NCBI GenBank assembly: GCA_021792255.1
Contig: JAJYUZ010000002.1
Span: 309,332-373,331 of the forward strand
Length of the DNA stretch: 64,000 bases
Direction of reading: 5' to 3'
Source: Thermoplasmata archaeon
GTDB lineage: Archaea > Thermoplasmatota > Thermoplasmata > Thermoplasmatales > GCA-001856825
Both the position numbers and the translations under genes were made by a program. Each line of letters begins with the position of its first letter. Position 1 is the stretch's first letter. Below are positions 44,954 through 54,800 of this stretch, piece after piece. Under the pieces are notes generated by a model. The model saw only the letters and a list, made by a program, of their open reading frames with translations. It did no database searches and was not told the origin of the DNA.

Positions 44954-45405
44954 GCCTCTAGGCCTAGCTCTCTGATTTTACCTAGGACTTCTTGGGCGTG
45001 CTCCTTTGGGCTCACCTTCGGAAAGATGTATGCGATCTTTCCCTCTCTGTCAATTATGAAAGTGACTCTCTTGGCAGTCCCGAGTCCCAGCGCATTGTAC
45101 TTCTTGGAAATATCCTTAGATCCATCGGGCGCCAGTGGGAAGGGTAGGTCGTACTTTTCGACAAATTTCTTGTGAGAATTTTCCGAGTCGACGCTGACTC
45201 CTATCACTTCTATCCCTCTGGACCTGAAATCATCGAAATTGTCCCTAAAATTGCACGCTTCCGTCGTACACCCTGGTGTAAAATCTCTTGGATAAAAGTA
45301 GACGACCACAACCTTTCCTCTGTGATCCGAGAGTCTCCGTTTTCCGCCATCTATTGTCAGCTCAAAATCTGGTGCACCGTCTCCGACTTTTAATTCGTTG
45401 TCCAC
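44950..45405 (-). CDS. bcp: Peroxiredoxin Q/BCP
   Basis: This 151-residue thiol peroxidase has the PrxQ/BCP motif DFTPGCTTEAC, with peroxidatic C46 and resolving C51 five residues later. The start is a GTG. Together with the AhpC-type enzyme at 15964 and RidA, it forms part of a stress-protection set in this window. Transcription is monocistronic. Confidence 0.95.
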   Translation of the reverse strand: MDNELKVGDGAPDFELTIDGGKRRLSDHRGKVVVVYFYPRDFTPGCTTEACNFRDNFDDFRSRGIEVIGVSVDSENSHKKFVEKYDLPFPLAPDGSKDISKKYNALGLGTAKRVTFIIDREGKIAYIFPKVSPKEHAQEVLGKIRELGLEA

Positions 45406-45506
45406 GTATTTTCAACTCAAATCTATTTAAATATTTTTTCTGACTAAGATCGCTTTATTTTCTGATCGAATCGATCAAACTGGTTCGTGTTCGGTGCCGT
45501 AAATGA

Positions 45507-47474
45507 CTACTTAATTCCACCGTCAATAGGGATCATTGTCCCGGTCGTTGCACCAAACAAGCTTTCCTTTATCAGCGCAATCACCATGTTTGCTACTTGC
45601 TCCGGAAGGACTTCAACATGAAGTAAGTTTCCTTTTTTGTATTCATCAGGTGATATTCCCTTTGCCCTCGCTCTGTTTTCCAAAACACCACCTTCCCATA
45701 TCTTTGATTCTCTGAATATTTTGTCCGGATTGATGACGTTGCTCCGAATCCCGTACCTTCCACCTTCGATTGCCACGTACCTTGAGAGCTGAGCTGCAAA
45801 TGCTTTAGAAGTTCCATATGCCGTCATACCCTCGCCCGGGTTGGTAACATTCTTCGTGACATTGAATATAAATGACCCACCCGAGCCTTGAGATTTCATT
45901 ATTTTAAATGCTTCCCTCGTGACCAAGAAAGTGCCAACGGAATTTATTTCGACATGTTTTCTCAGATCTTCCAGAGAAGTGTCCTCGAGCGGTGATGGTT
46001 TGAGGTATCCAGCATTGTTGAAAACAACATCAATTCCCCCAAAATTCTTTATGATATCCCTAAAAGCCCCCTTGACTGAAGTCTCATTCGAAATGTCAAA
46101 TTTTATTCCATAAGCATCTTCTCCTATTTCCTTCGAGACTTCTGATATTCTTTGGTCTACGTCTCCTCCTGCTGTGAGTATTCCTTCCTTCACGAACCTC
46201 TGAAAGGTGACCTTACCTATCCCGCTCGCCGCTCCCGTCACCAAACCGATGTATCCTTCAAGTTCCTTCCTCTTCTTCTTCGCTAGTTTAGCTTCCTGGA
46301 AGGGCCAATACTCCATGTCGAAGCACTGCTGATCTGTGATAAATTTGTTCTTTGCGATTGCACCTGCAGCACTGGCTACTCTGAATGAATGCATTGCCTC
46401 ATCTCTCAATATGTCAGCCTCTTTCTTCGTACTAGCGGCAGTTACCACCCCATATCCTCTGAAAACCAGCACGGATGGATAGGGGTCGTGCATCTCTCGC
46501 CCCGAGGGGACATATCTCTTGTAGTCTCCTTCGTAGGACCTTACAAAATCATCGATGTCAGATTCTATTTTCGCAATGTCATCCGAGAAAAGAAACCTCT
46601 TTTTCATTCTTACCAGCATATCTGGCGTTGCTGGACCAAGGTCCTGGAATTTCTCTGCCTCCGGACTGAAGGAGAATCCTACTGCCTCTGAAGAATAATC
46701 CCAGGTGAGAATCTTTTTCTTCTCAGTGCTCAGAAGACCCCTCAATATTGGAAGAAAGCCTAGGAAAGAATCTTCTTTTTCCTTTTCGAACTCCTTTGAG
46801 GCGATTCCCTTCCACTTGCTCTCAATGTGTCTCTTCGCTTCTTCCACGAGCTTGAGATGCATCTCATAACTCTCTCTTGCAGTTTTTCCCCAAGTCACAA
46901 GCCCATGATTTCTCAAGATGACCCCTGCGAAATTTGAGAGGTCCCTTTCACTTATGATATTGAGGAAAAATCTTGCAAGTTGAAATCCAGGAGGGGCATA
47001 GGGTATCACCAGTACTTTTTCTTTAAAAATATCGGTTATTTCATTATCTCCAAGATCCGTGTTGGTAAGAGCAACAATGAAGTCGGAATGTGAATGATCG
47101 ACAAATTTTGAACTAATAAAGGCGTGGATGAATATTTCGACCGACGGGAATGCTTGGTCCGTATCTAGCATGCACGTCTTTATGAAGGAGGACATTTCCT
47201 GGTCATTCATGCTTTCCAAAAGTTTCGCTTCCATCAGGCCATCCATCCGAAGACCCGTAAAATCTTCTGCATTTATTGTGGCCAAATCGGATCCAGAACT
47301 TTTCACAAATATGGCTGAAATGTCTTTCCCAGTCACGCTGCGAACTTTGAGTTTGACACTGGTGTTTCCACCCCCGTGAAGAACAAGGTTATGGTCAGAC
47401 CCTAGAGATCTGGAAGTAACGACTCTCTCGTCCAATAGCTTTCTTTCCTGATCCGGGATGGCAAACATCATCAT
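45507..47474 (-). CDS. Fused class II aldolase / short-chain dehydrogenase
   Basis: This protein of about 655 residues joins an N-terminal class II aldolase domain (NLVLHGGGNTSVK; HSHSDF metal motif; NHGLVTWG) to a C-terminal SDR domain (VTGAASGIGK; VFNNAGY; YGTSKAFAAQ). The architecture is that of rhamnulose-1-phosphate aldolase/dehydrogenase (YuxG type), which splits a sugar phosphate and oxidises lactaldehyde. The substrate here is unproven. The start is set at 47474-47468, where three ATGs follow an ATATTTTAT box by 26 bases; a GTG at 47510 lies upstream of that box. Confidence 0.88.
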   Translation of the reverse strand: MMMFAIPDQERKLLDERVVTSRSLGSDHNLVLHGGGNTSVKLKVRSVTGKDISAIFVKSSGSDLATINAEDFTGLRMDGLMEAKLLESMNDQEMSSFIKTCMLDTDQAFPSVEIFIHAFISSKFVDHSHSDFIVALTNTDLGDNEITDIFKEKVLVIPYAPPGFQLARFFLNIISERDLSNFAGVILRNHGLVTWGKTARESYEMHLKLVEEAKRHIESKWKGIASKEFEKEKEDSFLGFLPILRGLLSTEKKKILTWDYSSEAVGFSFSPEAEKFQDLGPATPDMLVRMKKRFLFSDDIAKIESDIDDFVRSYEGDYKRYVPSGREMHDPYPSVLVFRGYGVVTAASTKKEADILRDEAMHSFRVASAAGAIAKNKFITDQQCFDMEYWPFQEAKLAKKKRKELEGYIGLVTGAASGIGKVTFQRFVKEGILTAGGDVDQRISEVSKEIGEDAYGIKFDISNETSVKGAFRDIIKNFGGIDVVFNNAGYLKPSPLEDTSLEDLRKHVEINSVGTFLVTREAFKIMKSQGSGGSFIFNVTKNVTNPGEGMTAYGTSKAFAAQLSRYVAIEGGRYGIRSNVINPDKIFRESKIWEGGVLENRARAKGISPDEYKKGNLLHVEVLPEQVANMVIALIKESLFGATTGTMIPIDGGIK

Positions 47475-47583
47475 TTGCGAATACCAACCGGATAAAATAT
47501 GTTTATCCACTTTTAAGATTATTTTGCCATTTGAATTTGCCCGTTCATAAAAAAGAATAAATTGGGATTGAAATTATAGTGGC

Positions 47584-49149
47584 ATGGATTCGTTTTCCAA
47601 CAGAGACAAGGACGTATTCTTAATCACGTGTGAAAAAATGATAGACAGGGGGGCCCTGATGTCGAGATATAGCAGGACCAAAGAACTTGATATCAGAACG
47701 TTGTGGGACAAGGAGTTCGCGGGAGTAGAGGACCGGGCTGAGAAATTTTACGAAAGAGTTTTTTTAGAGTACGGGGACGAATCCGTTGCTGAGCTAGCGA
47801 CGGCTCAGATGGGTATCCAAAACGTCAGCAACGTCACTTCAAAGATCATAGAGGAGAGCAGAATAGGTCTCTCTTATCTTGAAAAGAGTTCGAGATACGT
47901 CTCATACAAAGAAAAAAGGAATGGAAGGTTTCTCTACTTGGATCCAGAAAGGGCAGGCATTCCCAAGAAATATTACGAAAGATATGAAGAATTCAACACT
48001 TCGCTCTTTGAACTCTACGAAAGGATATTTACGGGAGTCACAAGTTACATCAAGGAGAATAATTCATTTGAAAGAACCAGGTTTTACCTTCCAAATGGAA
48101 AGGAAGTTAGATTGGGGGAGGAAGGGGCTTCGGAGGAAGTTTTAAAGAAGGCATACGATAACTCCGTAAGAAGTAGAGCTTTGGACGAAACTAGGTTTAT
48201 ACTTCCGGCTTCCACTCTTACTAACATAGGAATCAGCGGAAATGCAAGGGCTTTTTCACATTTGCTGGAGAGACTAAAGGTGAGCGGACTTACGGAAGCC
48301 GATAGGCTGTACGAAGAATTGTTGACCGAGCTGAAACTAGTGTTTCCTAAGCTCATCGAAAATGTCCAAAATCCACACGGAATTGAGAACGTGGAGTACC
48401 TTAAAGCGATGAAAAATTTCGTTCCCGACAAAATCTCTCCCCTAGGGGAATCAAAGAGTACCACCGTAAATCTGGTCTCCTGGGAAAACGATGACACTGC
48501 CCTTAACAAGATACTGTCCTCCTACTTCTTCGAAAGAACCGAAGAAGATTATGAATCTCTCTTCAGACGCTTTTCGTCTCTTGGCATCCAACAAAAGACG
48601 GAGATCTTAAACAAAATAGCAGATTCGAGAAAAAACAGACGGAACAAGCTTGACAGGAGTTTCGAACACGTTCACTACTCATTCGAAATAAATACCAACT
48701 TTGGGGCTTTCAGGGACCTGCAGAGACATAGATCCTTGACGATTCAAAGAAAGCCATTGAGCTCCGAACATGGATTTGACGTTCCTCCTATAATTTCAAA
48801 AATCGACGACCTTTTGAAGCAATACCTAAGAGCGATCGAAGAATCGAAAAGACTCTACAATGAAATAAAATCTGAAAATCTGAAGGCAGCCCAGTACGTA
48901 GTAATATTTGCCCACAAACACCCAACCCTAGTCACAGTCGATCTGAGAGAACTGGTGTACCTAACCGAGCTCAGATCCACTCCTCAAGCTCACTTTGACT
49001 TGAGAAACATCAGCAGAGAGATGGTCAGGCAAGCAAAAGAAGTCAATCCTTCTTTAGATAGATTGTTCACATTCCTTAATGTGAAAGAAGAGGAACTCGG
49101 GAGGCTGAGTGCTGAACTCAGGAAAGAAATAAAACTCAAGAGTGCTTGA
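47584..49149 (+). CDS. Tandem ThyX-like protein, function uncertain
   Basis: This 521-residue protein contains two thymidylate-synthase-complementing-protein-like halves. The first has ALMSRYSR, GDESVAELA and LEKSSRYVSY; the second has FRDLQRHRSLTIQ with R381-H382-R383. The canonical ThyX signature RHRx7S is not kept, since the residue at the serine position is Pro391. ThyX makes dTMP with FAD and methylene-folate, but double-length members of this group have no proven activity. It could be the cell's thymidylate synthase or a paralogue with another role. Confidence 0.8.
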   Translation: MDSFSNRDKDVFLITCEKMIDRGALMSRYSRTKELDIRTLWDKEFAGVEDRAEKFYERVFLEYGDESVAELATAQMGIQNVSNVTSKIIEESRIGLSYLEKSSRYVSYKEKRNGRFLYLDPERAGIPKKYYERYEEFNTSLFELYERIFTGVTSYIKENNSFERTRFYLPNGKEVRLGEEGASEEVLKKAYDNSVRSRALDETRFILPASTLTNIGISGNARAFSHLLERLKVSGLTEADRLYEELLTELKLVFPKLIENVQNPHGIENVEYLKAMKNFVPDKISPLGESKSTTVNLVSWENDDTALNKILSSYFFERTEEDYESLFRRFSSLGIQQKTEILNKIADSRKNRRNKLDRSFEHVHYSFEINTNFGAFRDLQRHRSLTIQRKPLSSEHGFDVPPIISKIDDLLKQYLRAIEESKRLYNEIKSENLKAAQYVVIFAHKHPTLVTVDLRELVYLTELRSTPQAHFDLRNISREMVRQAKEVNPSLDRLFTFLNVKEEELGRLSAELRKEIKLKSA

Positions 49150-49226
49150 TTCTTTCTAGGTTTGGAAAGGAACAGCAGTACTTTAAGAATACTGTTTTAC
49201 GTCCTGAGATTCATGGGGCCTAGGGC

Positions 49227-50018
49227 TTATTTCCTCTTGTTCTCCTCAAATATTCCCATAGCCTCTTTGACCGTTGCCTTTTCGTGAACTATAGCTCTAA
49301 TCGATTTGATCATCCCGACTGGGTTATCGTTTTGCCAGATGTTTCTCCCCATATCGACTCCGACCGCACCCTCTTGAAGAGCATTGTAGACCAGGTTAAA
49401 AACGTCCAATTCTGTGTTGAGTTTTGGTCCGCCGGCAACAACGAGAGGAACAGGAGACCCATCTGCCACTTTCCTGAAATTATCGCAGTAGTAGGTTTTG
49501 ACTATGTGTGCTCCTATTTCAGCTGCGAGCCTGCAGGAAAGGGCAAGATATTTTGCATCTCTCTTTTCGAGTTCCTTTCCTACCGCAGTGATTGCCATTA
49601 CGGGCATTCCAATCTCTTCACCATCATTTACCAGCTTTGACAGGTTTATCAAAGATTGCTTCTCGTGATTTGTTCCTACGAATATGGAAAGAGCAACCGC
49701 GGAGACATTCAGCCTCACTGCGTCTTGCATTGAAGTAGTAATTTCCTCATCGCTCAAGTCTTCCTTTAAAACGCTCGCCCCCCCAGACACTCTTAAGAGA
49801 ATCGGGGTATCCCATTTCGGGTCTATTGACGTCCGAAGTACTCCTCTAGTAACTGCAATCGTATCAGCGTAGGGTAGCAGAGGTTCGAGAGTCTTTCTTG
49901 GATTCTCGAGTTTGTGGGTTGGTCCCATAAAATATCCATGGTCTGCAGCCAGCATCACCGATCTTCCGGTAGCCGGTTTGATCATTCTTGAAAGTCTGTT
50001 CTTCATTCCCCAGTCCAT
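49227..50018 (-). CDS. LsrF/DeoC-type class I aldolase
   Basis: This 263-residue TIM-barrel protein starts MDWGMKNRLSRMI and has AADHGYFMGP and VVAGGPKLN, features of LsrF and archaeal class I FBP aldolases. The Schiff-base lysine is likely K180 region (HIVKTYY). LsrF acts as a thiolase on the autoinducer-2 product; archaeal members may be aldolases or act in the DKFP route to aromatic amino acids. Since FBP aldolase activity is already given by fbp, another substrate is plausible. Confidence 0.82.
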   Translation of the reverse strand: MDWGMKNRLSRMIKPATGRSVMLAADHGYFMGPTHKLENPRKTLEPLLPYADTIAVTRGVLRTSIDPKWDTPILLRVSGGASVLKEDLSDEEITTSMQDAVRLNVSAVALSIFVGTNHEKQSLINLSKLVNDGEEIGMPVMAITAVGKELEKRDAKYLALSCRLAAEIGAHIVKTYYCDNFRKVADGSPVPLVVAGGPKLNTELDVFNLVYNALQEGAVGVDMGRNIWQNDNPVGMIKSIRAIVHEKATVKEAMGIFEENKRK

Positions 50019-50197
50019 ATATTTCGCCTTCTACAGCACTCACGGATGTTATCTTAGTCTAATAATATTTCTATGGTCAGCCACTCGCAATTTAGGCATC
50101 ATTTACGAGGCATTTCCAGATACATCGCATCAAGAGAGTCGATGATGAAAACCCAGACTATGGTCATTCTTTTATAAGGAAACAAGTTGGAGAATTG

Positions 50198-52054
50198 ATG
50201 TCTTCACTAAAGATTGAAGATTTCTACGACTTAAGATTTCTCGCAAATTTGAACGTAGCAAATGGAAGGATTTTCTTCGAAGTATTCAGGCCCGTCGAAA
50301 AGACAAACAAGTACGAATCTGAAATTTTTGAGCTGAAGGGAACGAACGTAGTGAGGTACACGCGGGGAAACGAAGATCGCGATAGCGTGGTAGACATTAC
50401 GGGATTTCTAATGGCGTATCTCATCAGGGAGGACAAGAAGACTGCCGTGCTGATAAAGGACATCGAGACTGGAGAAGAGAATAAGATATGGGAGACTGAT
50501 CTGAAAGTTAAGAAGATGGCATGGGACAGGTTGTCCAAGGGCCTCTACCTTATAGTCCAGGACAAACCGAAGGATAAAGACTTCAGGGTTATCGAAAAAT
50601 ATCCAATTTACTTCAACGGTGAAGGATTCTTCCCTTCCATAAATCATAAATTTATCCATCTGGGACTGAGGGGGAAGGTTCAAACCATACTGGAAGGAGA
50701 TGCAGAAATTATTGATTTTGCGATAAATTCTTCAGGACCAGACATTGCGATAGTTGAGAGACCAGAAAAATGGGATGTATATGACTCAAGGATAGGAGTT
50801 CTTCTTCCAGGCACCGAAGAAATCGACTATATCAAAGGAGCGAAGGGGGGAATAAGCAGCCCGGTGTACGATCACGATGGGAAACTTTACTTCCTCTTGA
50901 ACAGGCATGAAAAGAGTATATTCGAAAGTCCAAAAATTTACTGCTATGATGGCGGGAGATTGGAAAATCTACTCGAAAGCTATGACATCACTCCTGAGAA
51001 TACGATGAATTCTGATTCGAGGATGGGAAATACGAAAACCATAATTCCGCACGAAGGATTTCTCTACTTCGTAGCGACCGTGCAAGGAAGATCCGGAATC
51101 TACAAAATCGGGGCGAATAAGAAGCTGGAGAGTGTGGTGAGCGGTGATTTTACCATAGATTCATTTGACTTCAACGAAGATGTCATTTACTATATTGGTC
51201 AGTCATCAGTCCTTCCTCAAGAGATCTATCGATACGGTGAACGAAGCCAGAGACTAACGACAATAAACTCCAAATTGGAAAGAAGAACCCTTAAAAAGGC
51301 CAGGAATTTTAGCATGATCGCAAGCGACGGTGAGGAAGTAGAAGGGTGGTTGTTGAAGGGGCAGAAGAAGGCTACAGTCTTAGAAATTCATGGTGGTCCC
51401 CGAACTTCTTTTGGGGAGGCATTTTCCTTCGAGTTCCATTTATTGAATTCTCGCGGGTTTAACGTCATTTATGCCAACCCCAGGGGGAGTGACAGCTATG
51501 GAGACAACTTTGCACTGGAAATAAAGGAAAGGTTCGGAGAAAGGGACTACCAAGACTTGATGGAGGTCGTTGATTACTCCTCAGACAAGCTGGGAATCAA
51601 CCCGAGTAATATTGGAGTCATAGGGGGTTCATACGGCGGATTCATGGTCAACTGGATGATAGGACACACGAATCTGTTCAAGGCCGCAGTTACGGACAGA
51701 TCCATAAGCGATCAGATATCCTTTTACTTCTCAAGTGACATCGGACCAAGATTCAATTCTGATCAGATGGGTGGTACTCCGTACGACAATCTGCAGCACT
51801 TCTGGGATAAGTCCCCAATCAAATTCATAAAGAATGTGAAGACTCCTCTCTTGATAATACACTCGGAAGAGGACTATAGATGCCCAGTCTGGCAGGCGTA
51901 CGAACTCTTTACGCAGCTTAAGAGGCAAGGCTCTGAAGTCAGGATGGTAATTTTTAAGGAAGAAAACCACGATCTCTCGCGGGGCGGTAAACCCAAGGAC
52001 AGGATAAAAAGACTTGAAGAAATTCTAGATTGGTTTGAGACTAAGCTTGACTGA
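50198..52054 (+). CDS. S9-family prolyl-oligopeptidase-like serine peptidase (acylaminoacyl-peptidase type)
   Basis: This 618-residue enzyme has an N-terminal beta-propeller (about 1-370) and a C-terminal alpha/beta-hydrolase domain. The catalytic triad is S478 in GGSYGG, D559 in HSEEDY and H591 in ENHDLS. The oxyanion region is EIHGGPRTSFG. No signal peptide is present, so it is cytoplasmic and cleaves small peptides. The start is ATG 50198, 26 bases after a TTTTATAAGG box. Confidence 0.93.
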   Translation: MSSLKIEDFYDLRFLANLNVANGRIFFEVFRPVEKTNKYESEIFELKGTNVVRYTRGNEDRDSVVDITGFLMAYLIREDKKTAVLIKDIETGEENKIWETDLKVKKMAWDRLSKGLYLIVQDKPKDKDFRVIEKYPIYFNGEGFFPSINHKFIHLGLRGKVQTILEGDAEIIDFAINSSGPDIAIVERPEKWDVYDSRIGVLLPGTEEIDYIKGAKGGISSPVYDHDGKLYFLLNRHEKSIFESPKIYCYDGGRLENLLESYDITPENTMNSDSRMGNTKTIIPHEGFLYFVATVQGRSGIYKIGANKKLESVVSGDFTIDSFDFNEDVIYYIGQSSVLPQEIYRYGERSQRLTTINSKLERRTLKKARNFSMIASDGEEVEGWLLKGQKKATVLEIHGGPRTSFGEAFSFEFHLLNSRGFNVIYANPRGSDSYGDNFALEIKERFGERDYQDLMEVVDYSSDKLGINPSNIGVIGGSYGGFMVNWMIGHTNLFKAAVTDRSISDQISFYFSSDIGPRFNSDQMGGTPYDNLQHFWDKSPIKFIKNVKTPLLIIHSEEDYRCPVWQAYELFTQLKRQGSEVRMVIFKEENHDLSRGGKPKDRIKRLEEILDWFETKLD

Positions 52055-52077
52055 TCCATACTGACGGTTACTGGTCC

Positions 52078-52278
52078 TTATTCTCTGCCAGCAAACAGGT
52101 AGAATTTCATCTTTTTGAGCAAATCATCGCTGAACTTTTCAGGAAAAGAGGCTCTATAGCCGAAGAGCTTCGCTGCGAGAACCCTGTTCGTCGAGAATAT
52201 TTCATAGTACTCAAATCTGAGAGCTGCAATTCGTCGGTTCAATGACCACAATTTGAACTTGTCGTCATGATCGTTCAT
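52078..52278 (-). CDS. Small unknown protein
   Basis: This 66-residue helical protein (MNDHDDKFKLWSLNRR at its start, KMKFYLFAGRE at its end) has no recognised motif. It overlaps the end of another tiny ORF at 52265 by 14 bases, and a GGAGGTCG ribosome-binding site lies before its ATG inside that ORF. Coupled translation of two tiny genes is likely. Both lie downstream of the GltD-like gene on the same strand. Confidence 0.6.
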   Translation of the reverse strand: MNDHDDKFKLWSLNRRIAALRFEYYEIFSTNRVLAAKLFGYRASFPEKFSDDLLKKMKFYLFAGRE

Positions 52279-52390
52279 TTTCGACCTCCTTGAGTTTTCT
52301 TTCGAACAATTCGTAGTCCTCTTTCGCTTGATTGATGACCTCGCGGAGCAATCTCAATTGCTCCTCGCTTTCCTGCAATTCTTCTTCCAT
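52265..52390 (-). CDS. Tiny coiled-coil protein
   Basis: This 41-residue ORF from ATG 52390 (or 44 from GTG 52399) reads MEEELQESEEQLRLLREV and continues as a charged heptad-like helix to VENERS. It would form a coiled coil, so it may partner the 66-residue product whose start it overlaps. A toxin-antitoxin-like or subunit pair is conceivable, but there is no family match to support it. Confidence 0.5.
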   Translation of the reverse strand: MEEELQESEEQLRLLREVINQAKEDYELFERKLKEVENERS

Positions 52391-52425
52391 TTCATTCACA
52401 AATTTCACCCTATTAGCAGGAATCA

Positions 52426-52572
52426 TCATTCATTAGAAGGTTCGGCTCTGAAAGCGCGGGAGGATTCCATCTCCATTTTCTCAATATTTGGAACAGTATT
52501 ATACTTTTCCAGACGATCCCAATTTTCTTTCTTTGACGCAGTACGGTGACCTCTCTCGTACGTTACCGTGTT
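52426..52572 (-). other. Open frame without a normal start, possibly a third tiny gene
   Basis: A 48-codon open frame between the GltD-like gene and the tiny coiled-coil ORF reads YERGHRTASKKENWDRLEK and continues to a stop after EPSNE. Its composition looks coding, but it has no ATG, GTG or TTG at its beginning. An ATG at 52576 opens a different frame that stops after 25 codons. It may be a frameshifted gene, or chance. Confidence 0.25.
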
Positions 52573-52590
52573 TCATAGATCAAAAGAGCT

Positions 52591-54060
52591 TCAAGAGTAA
52601 TAAGTCGCGTAGTATGGTCCTCTCTCGAAGTTGATCAGCTTGGCTGGGACCTTGTCTATCCTTCTCGTATCTTTGAAATAAAACAGGATTCCCATACTGG
52701 CCCTTCCAGAGTCCGCAACTCCGCTGATTATATCCTTCCTCTTGTTGGAAATGTCTCCCCCTGCAAATATTCCAGGGTAGCTCGTCATGTTGTACTGATT
52801 TACCAAGAGATCTCCAGCCGGGGTAACGTTGATCTTCTTCATTACTTCAGATGGAATGAAAGAAAGATCTCCTTTCTGTCCGGTCGCCTCTATTATGGTG
52901 TCGACTTCAACTGTGTATTCCTTGTCCTTGATGGGGACAGGTTCTCTTCTTCCCTTTCCGTTATCAACCATCTGGTTTTTCCAATACTTGATTCCCTTTA
53001 CTTTGCCATTTTCCCCTAAGTACTCGGTCGGAGTCACTTCCCAGATAAACTGAACTCTCTCTTCCTCTGCCTCGTCCAGTTCCTCTTCTGCATTGCTCGA
53101 AGGATATCCGGGTCTATCGGTGACCGCTCTTCTGTACATAACTATAACTTTCTTTGCACCCAATCTCAGGGATATTCTCGCCGCGTCGAAAGCTGTGAAG
53201 CCACCACCAATTATTGCCACAGTGTTTCCGAGCTCTATCTTCTTGCCATTATTGATTTGTCCTAGAAAGTCAATTGCGTGATAAACTCCTCTGAGACCAA
53301 CCCCAGGAGTCCTGGTCTTGGACGGTTTCCAGTTTCCTATTGCAATGTATATCGCGTCATATTTGTCCATCAGATCATCAAACTTTACGTCCCTTCCTAC
53401 CTTCTTGCCGTAATAGATGTTCGCGCCATAAGAAAGAACGTGATCGGCCTCTTTCTGTACTGTTTCCCTCGCCAGTCTGAAATTGGGTATTCCATGGACC
53501 ATCATTCCGCCAGGTCTGTCCGTCGCTTCAAATACGTCCACCTGAATCCCGTTTATCGAAAGGTAAAAAGCTGTCGATAGCCCGGATGGTCCTCCCCCAA
53601 TAATCGCAACCTTAGGGTGTCCTCCCAGATCGTTCTCGACGACTTCTAGCGTCTCCCTATAATTGCTCGTGTTTTCGGATATGAATTTCTTGACTTGTCT
53701 GATGGCGACCGGTCCCTTATTATCGTCAAGAACGCAGTTGTCTTCACAAGGGTGGGGGCAAACGCTGCCACAGACCCCTACGAACGGAAGTTTCTCGAAA
53801 TTGATTTTCAAACCCTCTTCCAAGTGTCCGTTTCTTACAGCTATCTGATAGCCCGGGACGTCTATTCTCGCTGGGCATCCCTCTATACAAAGGCCGCAGC
53901 CGAGACATCTTGAAGCTTCAGCGGTCACTTCTTCAATAGTGTATGGAACTAGCGTCTGAATTTCTAGGCTCTTGACTCTGTCTGTCGGGTTAAAGTGCTT
54001 TATAGGTACTCTCGAATAGTTCACACTGTTCAAATAGGTCAACCAATTACGATAGTTCAT
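52591..54060 (-). CDS. GltD-like NAD(P)H-dependent Fe-S/FAD oxidoreductase
   Basis: This 489-residue protein resembles the small subunit of glutamate synthase. The N-terminal domain has eight cysteines in two clusters' worth (CLGCGLCIEGC, then CGSVCPHPCEDNC). Two Rossmann motifs follow: IIGGGPSGLST for FAD and IIGGGFTAFDAA for NAD(P)H, and the FAD motif FAGGD near the end. No glutamate synthase large subunit is nearby, so it may serve ferredoxin or another partner as a stand-alone electron-transfer protein. Confidence 0.9.
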   Translation of the reverse strand: MNYRNWLTYLNSVNYSRVPIKHFNPTDRVKSLEIQTLVPYTIEEVTAEASRCLGCGLCIEGCPARIDVPGYQIAVRNGHLEEGLKINFEKLPFVGVCGSVCPHPCEDNCVLDDNKGPVAIRQVKKFISENTSNYRETLEVVENDLGGHPKVAIIGGGPSGLSTAFYLSINGIQVDVFEATDRPGGMMVHGIPNFRLARETVQKEADHVLSYGANIYYGKKVGRDVKFDDLMDKYDAIYIAIGNWKPSKTRTPGVGLRGVYHAIDFLGQINNGKKIELGNTVAIIGGGFTAFDAARISLRLGAKKVIVMYRRAVTDRPGYPSSNAEEELDEAEEERVQFIWEVTPTEYLGENGKVKGIKYWKNQMVDNGKGRREPVPIKDKEYTVEVDTIIEATGQKGDLSFIPSEVMKKINVTPAGDLLVNQYNMTSYPGIFAGGDISNKRKDIISGVADSGRASMGILFYFKDTRRIDKVPAKLINFERGPYYATYYS

Positions 54061-54141
54061 ACAATATTATAATGATTTTCAACTACAGAAAGAGCCCTCG
54101 AATCCTTCATTTGGACCAGGCGAAATATCCAGTATTCTAAT

Positions 54142-54678
54142 CTATCTGAGTCGCATATGTTCTAAACTGTTGGTGGCCCTATAAAAACCAGGATCAATGT
54201 CTAGACTCTTCTTGTACATCTTTGCCGCAAGCTTTTCCTTTCCTATGCTCTCCAATATTTGCCCTTTTACAAAGTAGAAGTCCGCTTTTGGCGGTTTTAC
54301 GCTTGTTATCGCTTTTAGATCGTCCAACGCCACTTTAGGATATCCCATCATTGCCAACGCTATTGCTCTGTTAAAATACGAGTCTACTGCCTTCTTGTTT
54401 CCTGCCTTTCTAAGCATGGCAATTGACTTGGTGTAGAGATCGATAGCCTCCGAATACTGAGAGTCTTCGACCATTCCGTTGGCAAGTTCATAATACTTCC
54501 TGGAGATTCTCGAGATGATTTCTATTTTCTCCTTCTTCTTGCTCGGGGTCGAAAAAATGCTCTCCAGTTTTTCTGTCTCTTTTTCGATTTCAATCTCCTG
54601 CTTATCCCTCTCGAGAATCCTCTCCATTCTCTCTGGGTCTACAGCCATTGCTAGCGTCGGATGGACACCATCTTTCAT
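54142..54678 (-). CDS. TPR-repeat protein
   Basis: This 178-residue protein begins with a charged coiled-coil-like region (about 15-55) and then TPR units: YYELANGMVEDSQYSEAIDLY, SYFNRAIALAMMGYPKVALDDL and FYFVKGQILESIGKEKLAAKMY. It is likely a soluble interaction protein. No membrane segment is seen. The gene lies downstream of the arcadin-like gene, separated by 122 bases. Confidence 0.82.
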   Translation of the reverse strand: MKDGVHPTLAMAVDPERMERILERDKQEIEIEKETEKLESIFSTPSKKKEKIEIISRISRKYYELANGMVEDSQYSEAIDLYTKSIAMLRKAGNKKAVDSYFNRAIALAMMGYPKVALDDLKAITSVKPPKADFYFVKGQILESIGKEKLAAKMYKKSLDIDPGFYRATNSLEHMRLR

Positions 54679-54800
54679 TGGCGAACAATGAGAAATTTGA
54701 TATTAAAATATTTCGTACATGGTTAAATTCATTCGGCGAACTTTTCTTTCTTAGCTTTGATAAAGTTAAACACTTCAAAATAACAAAAATGCAATCAGTT

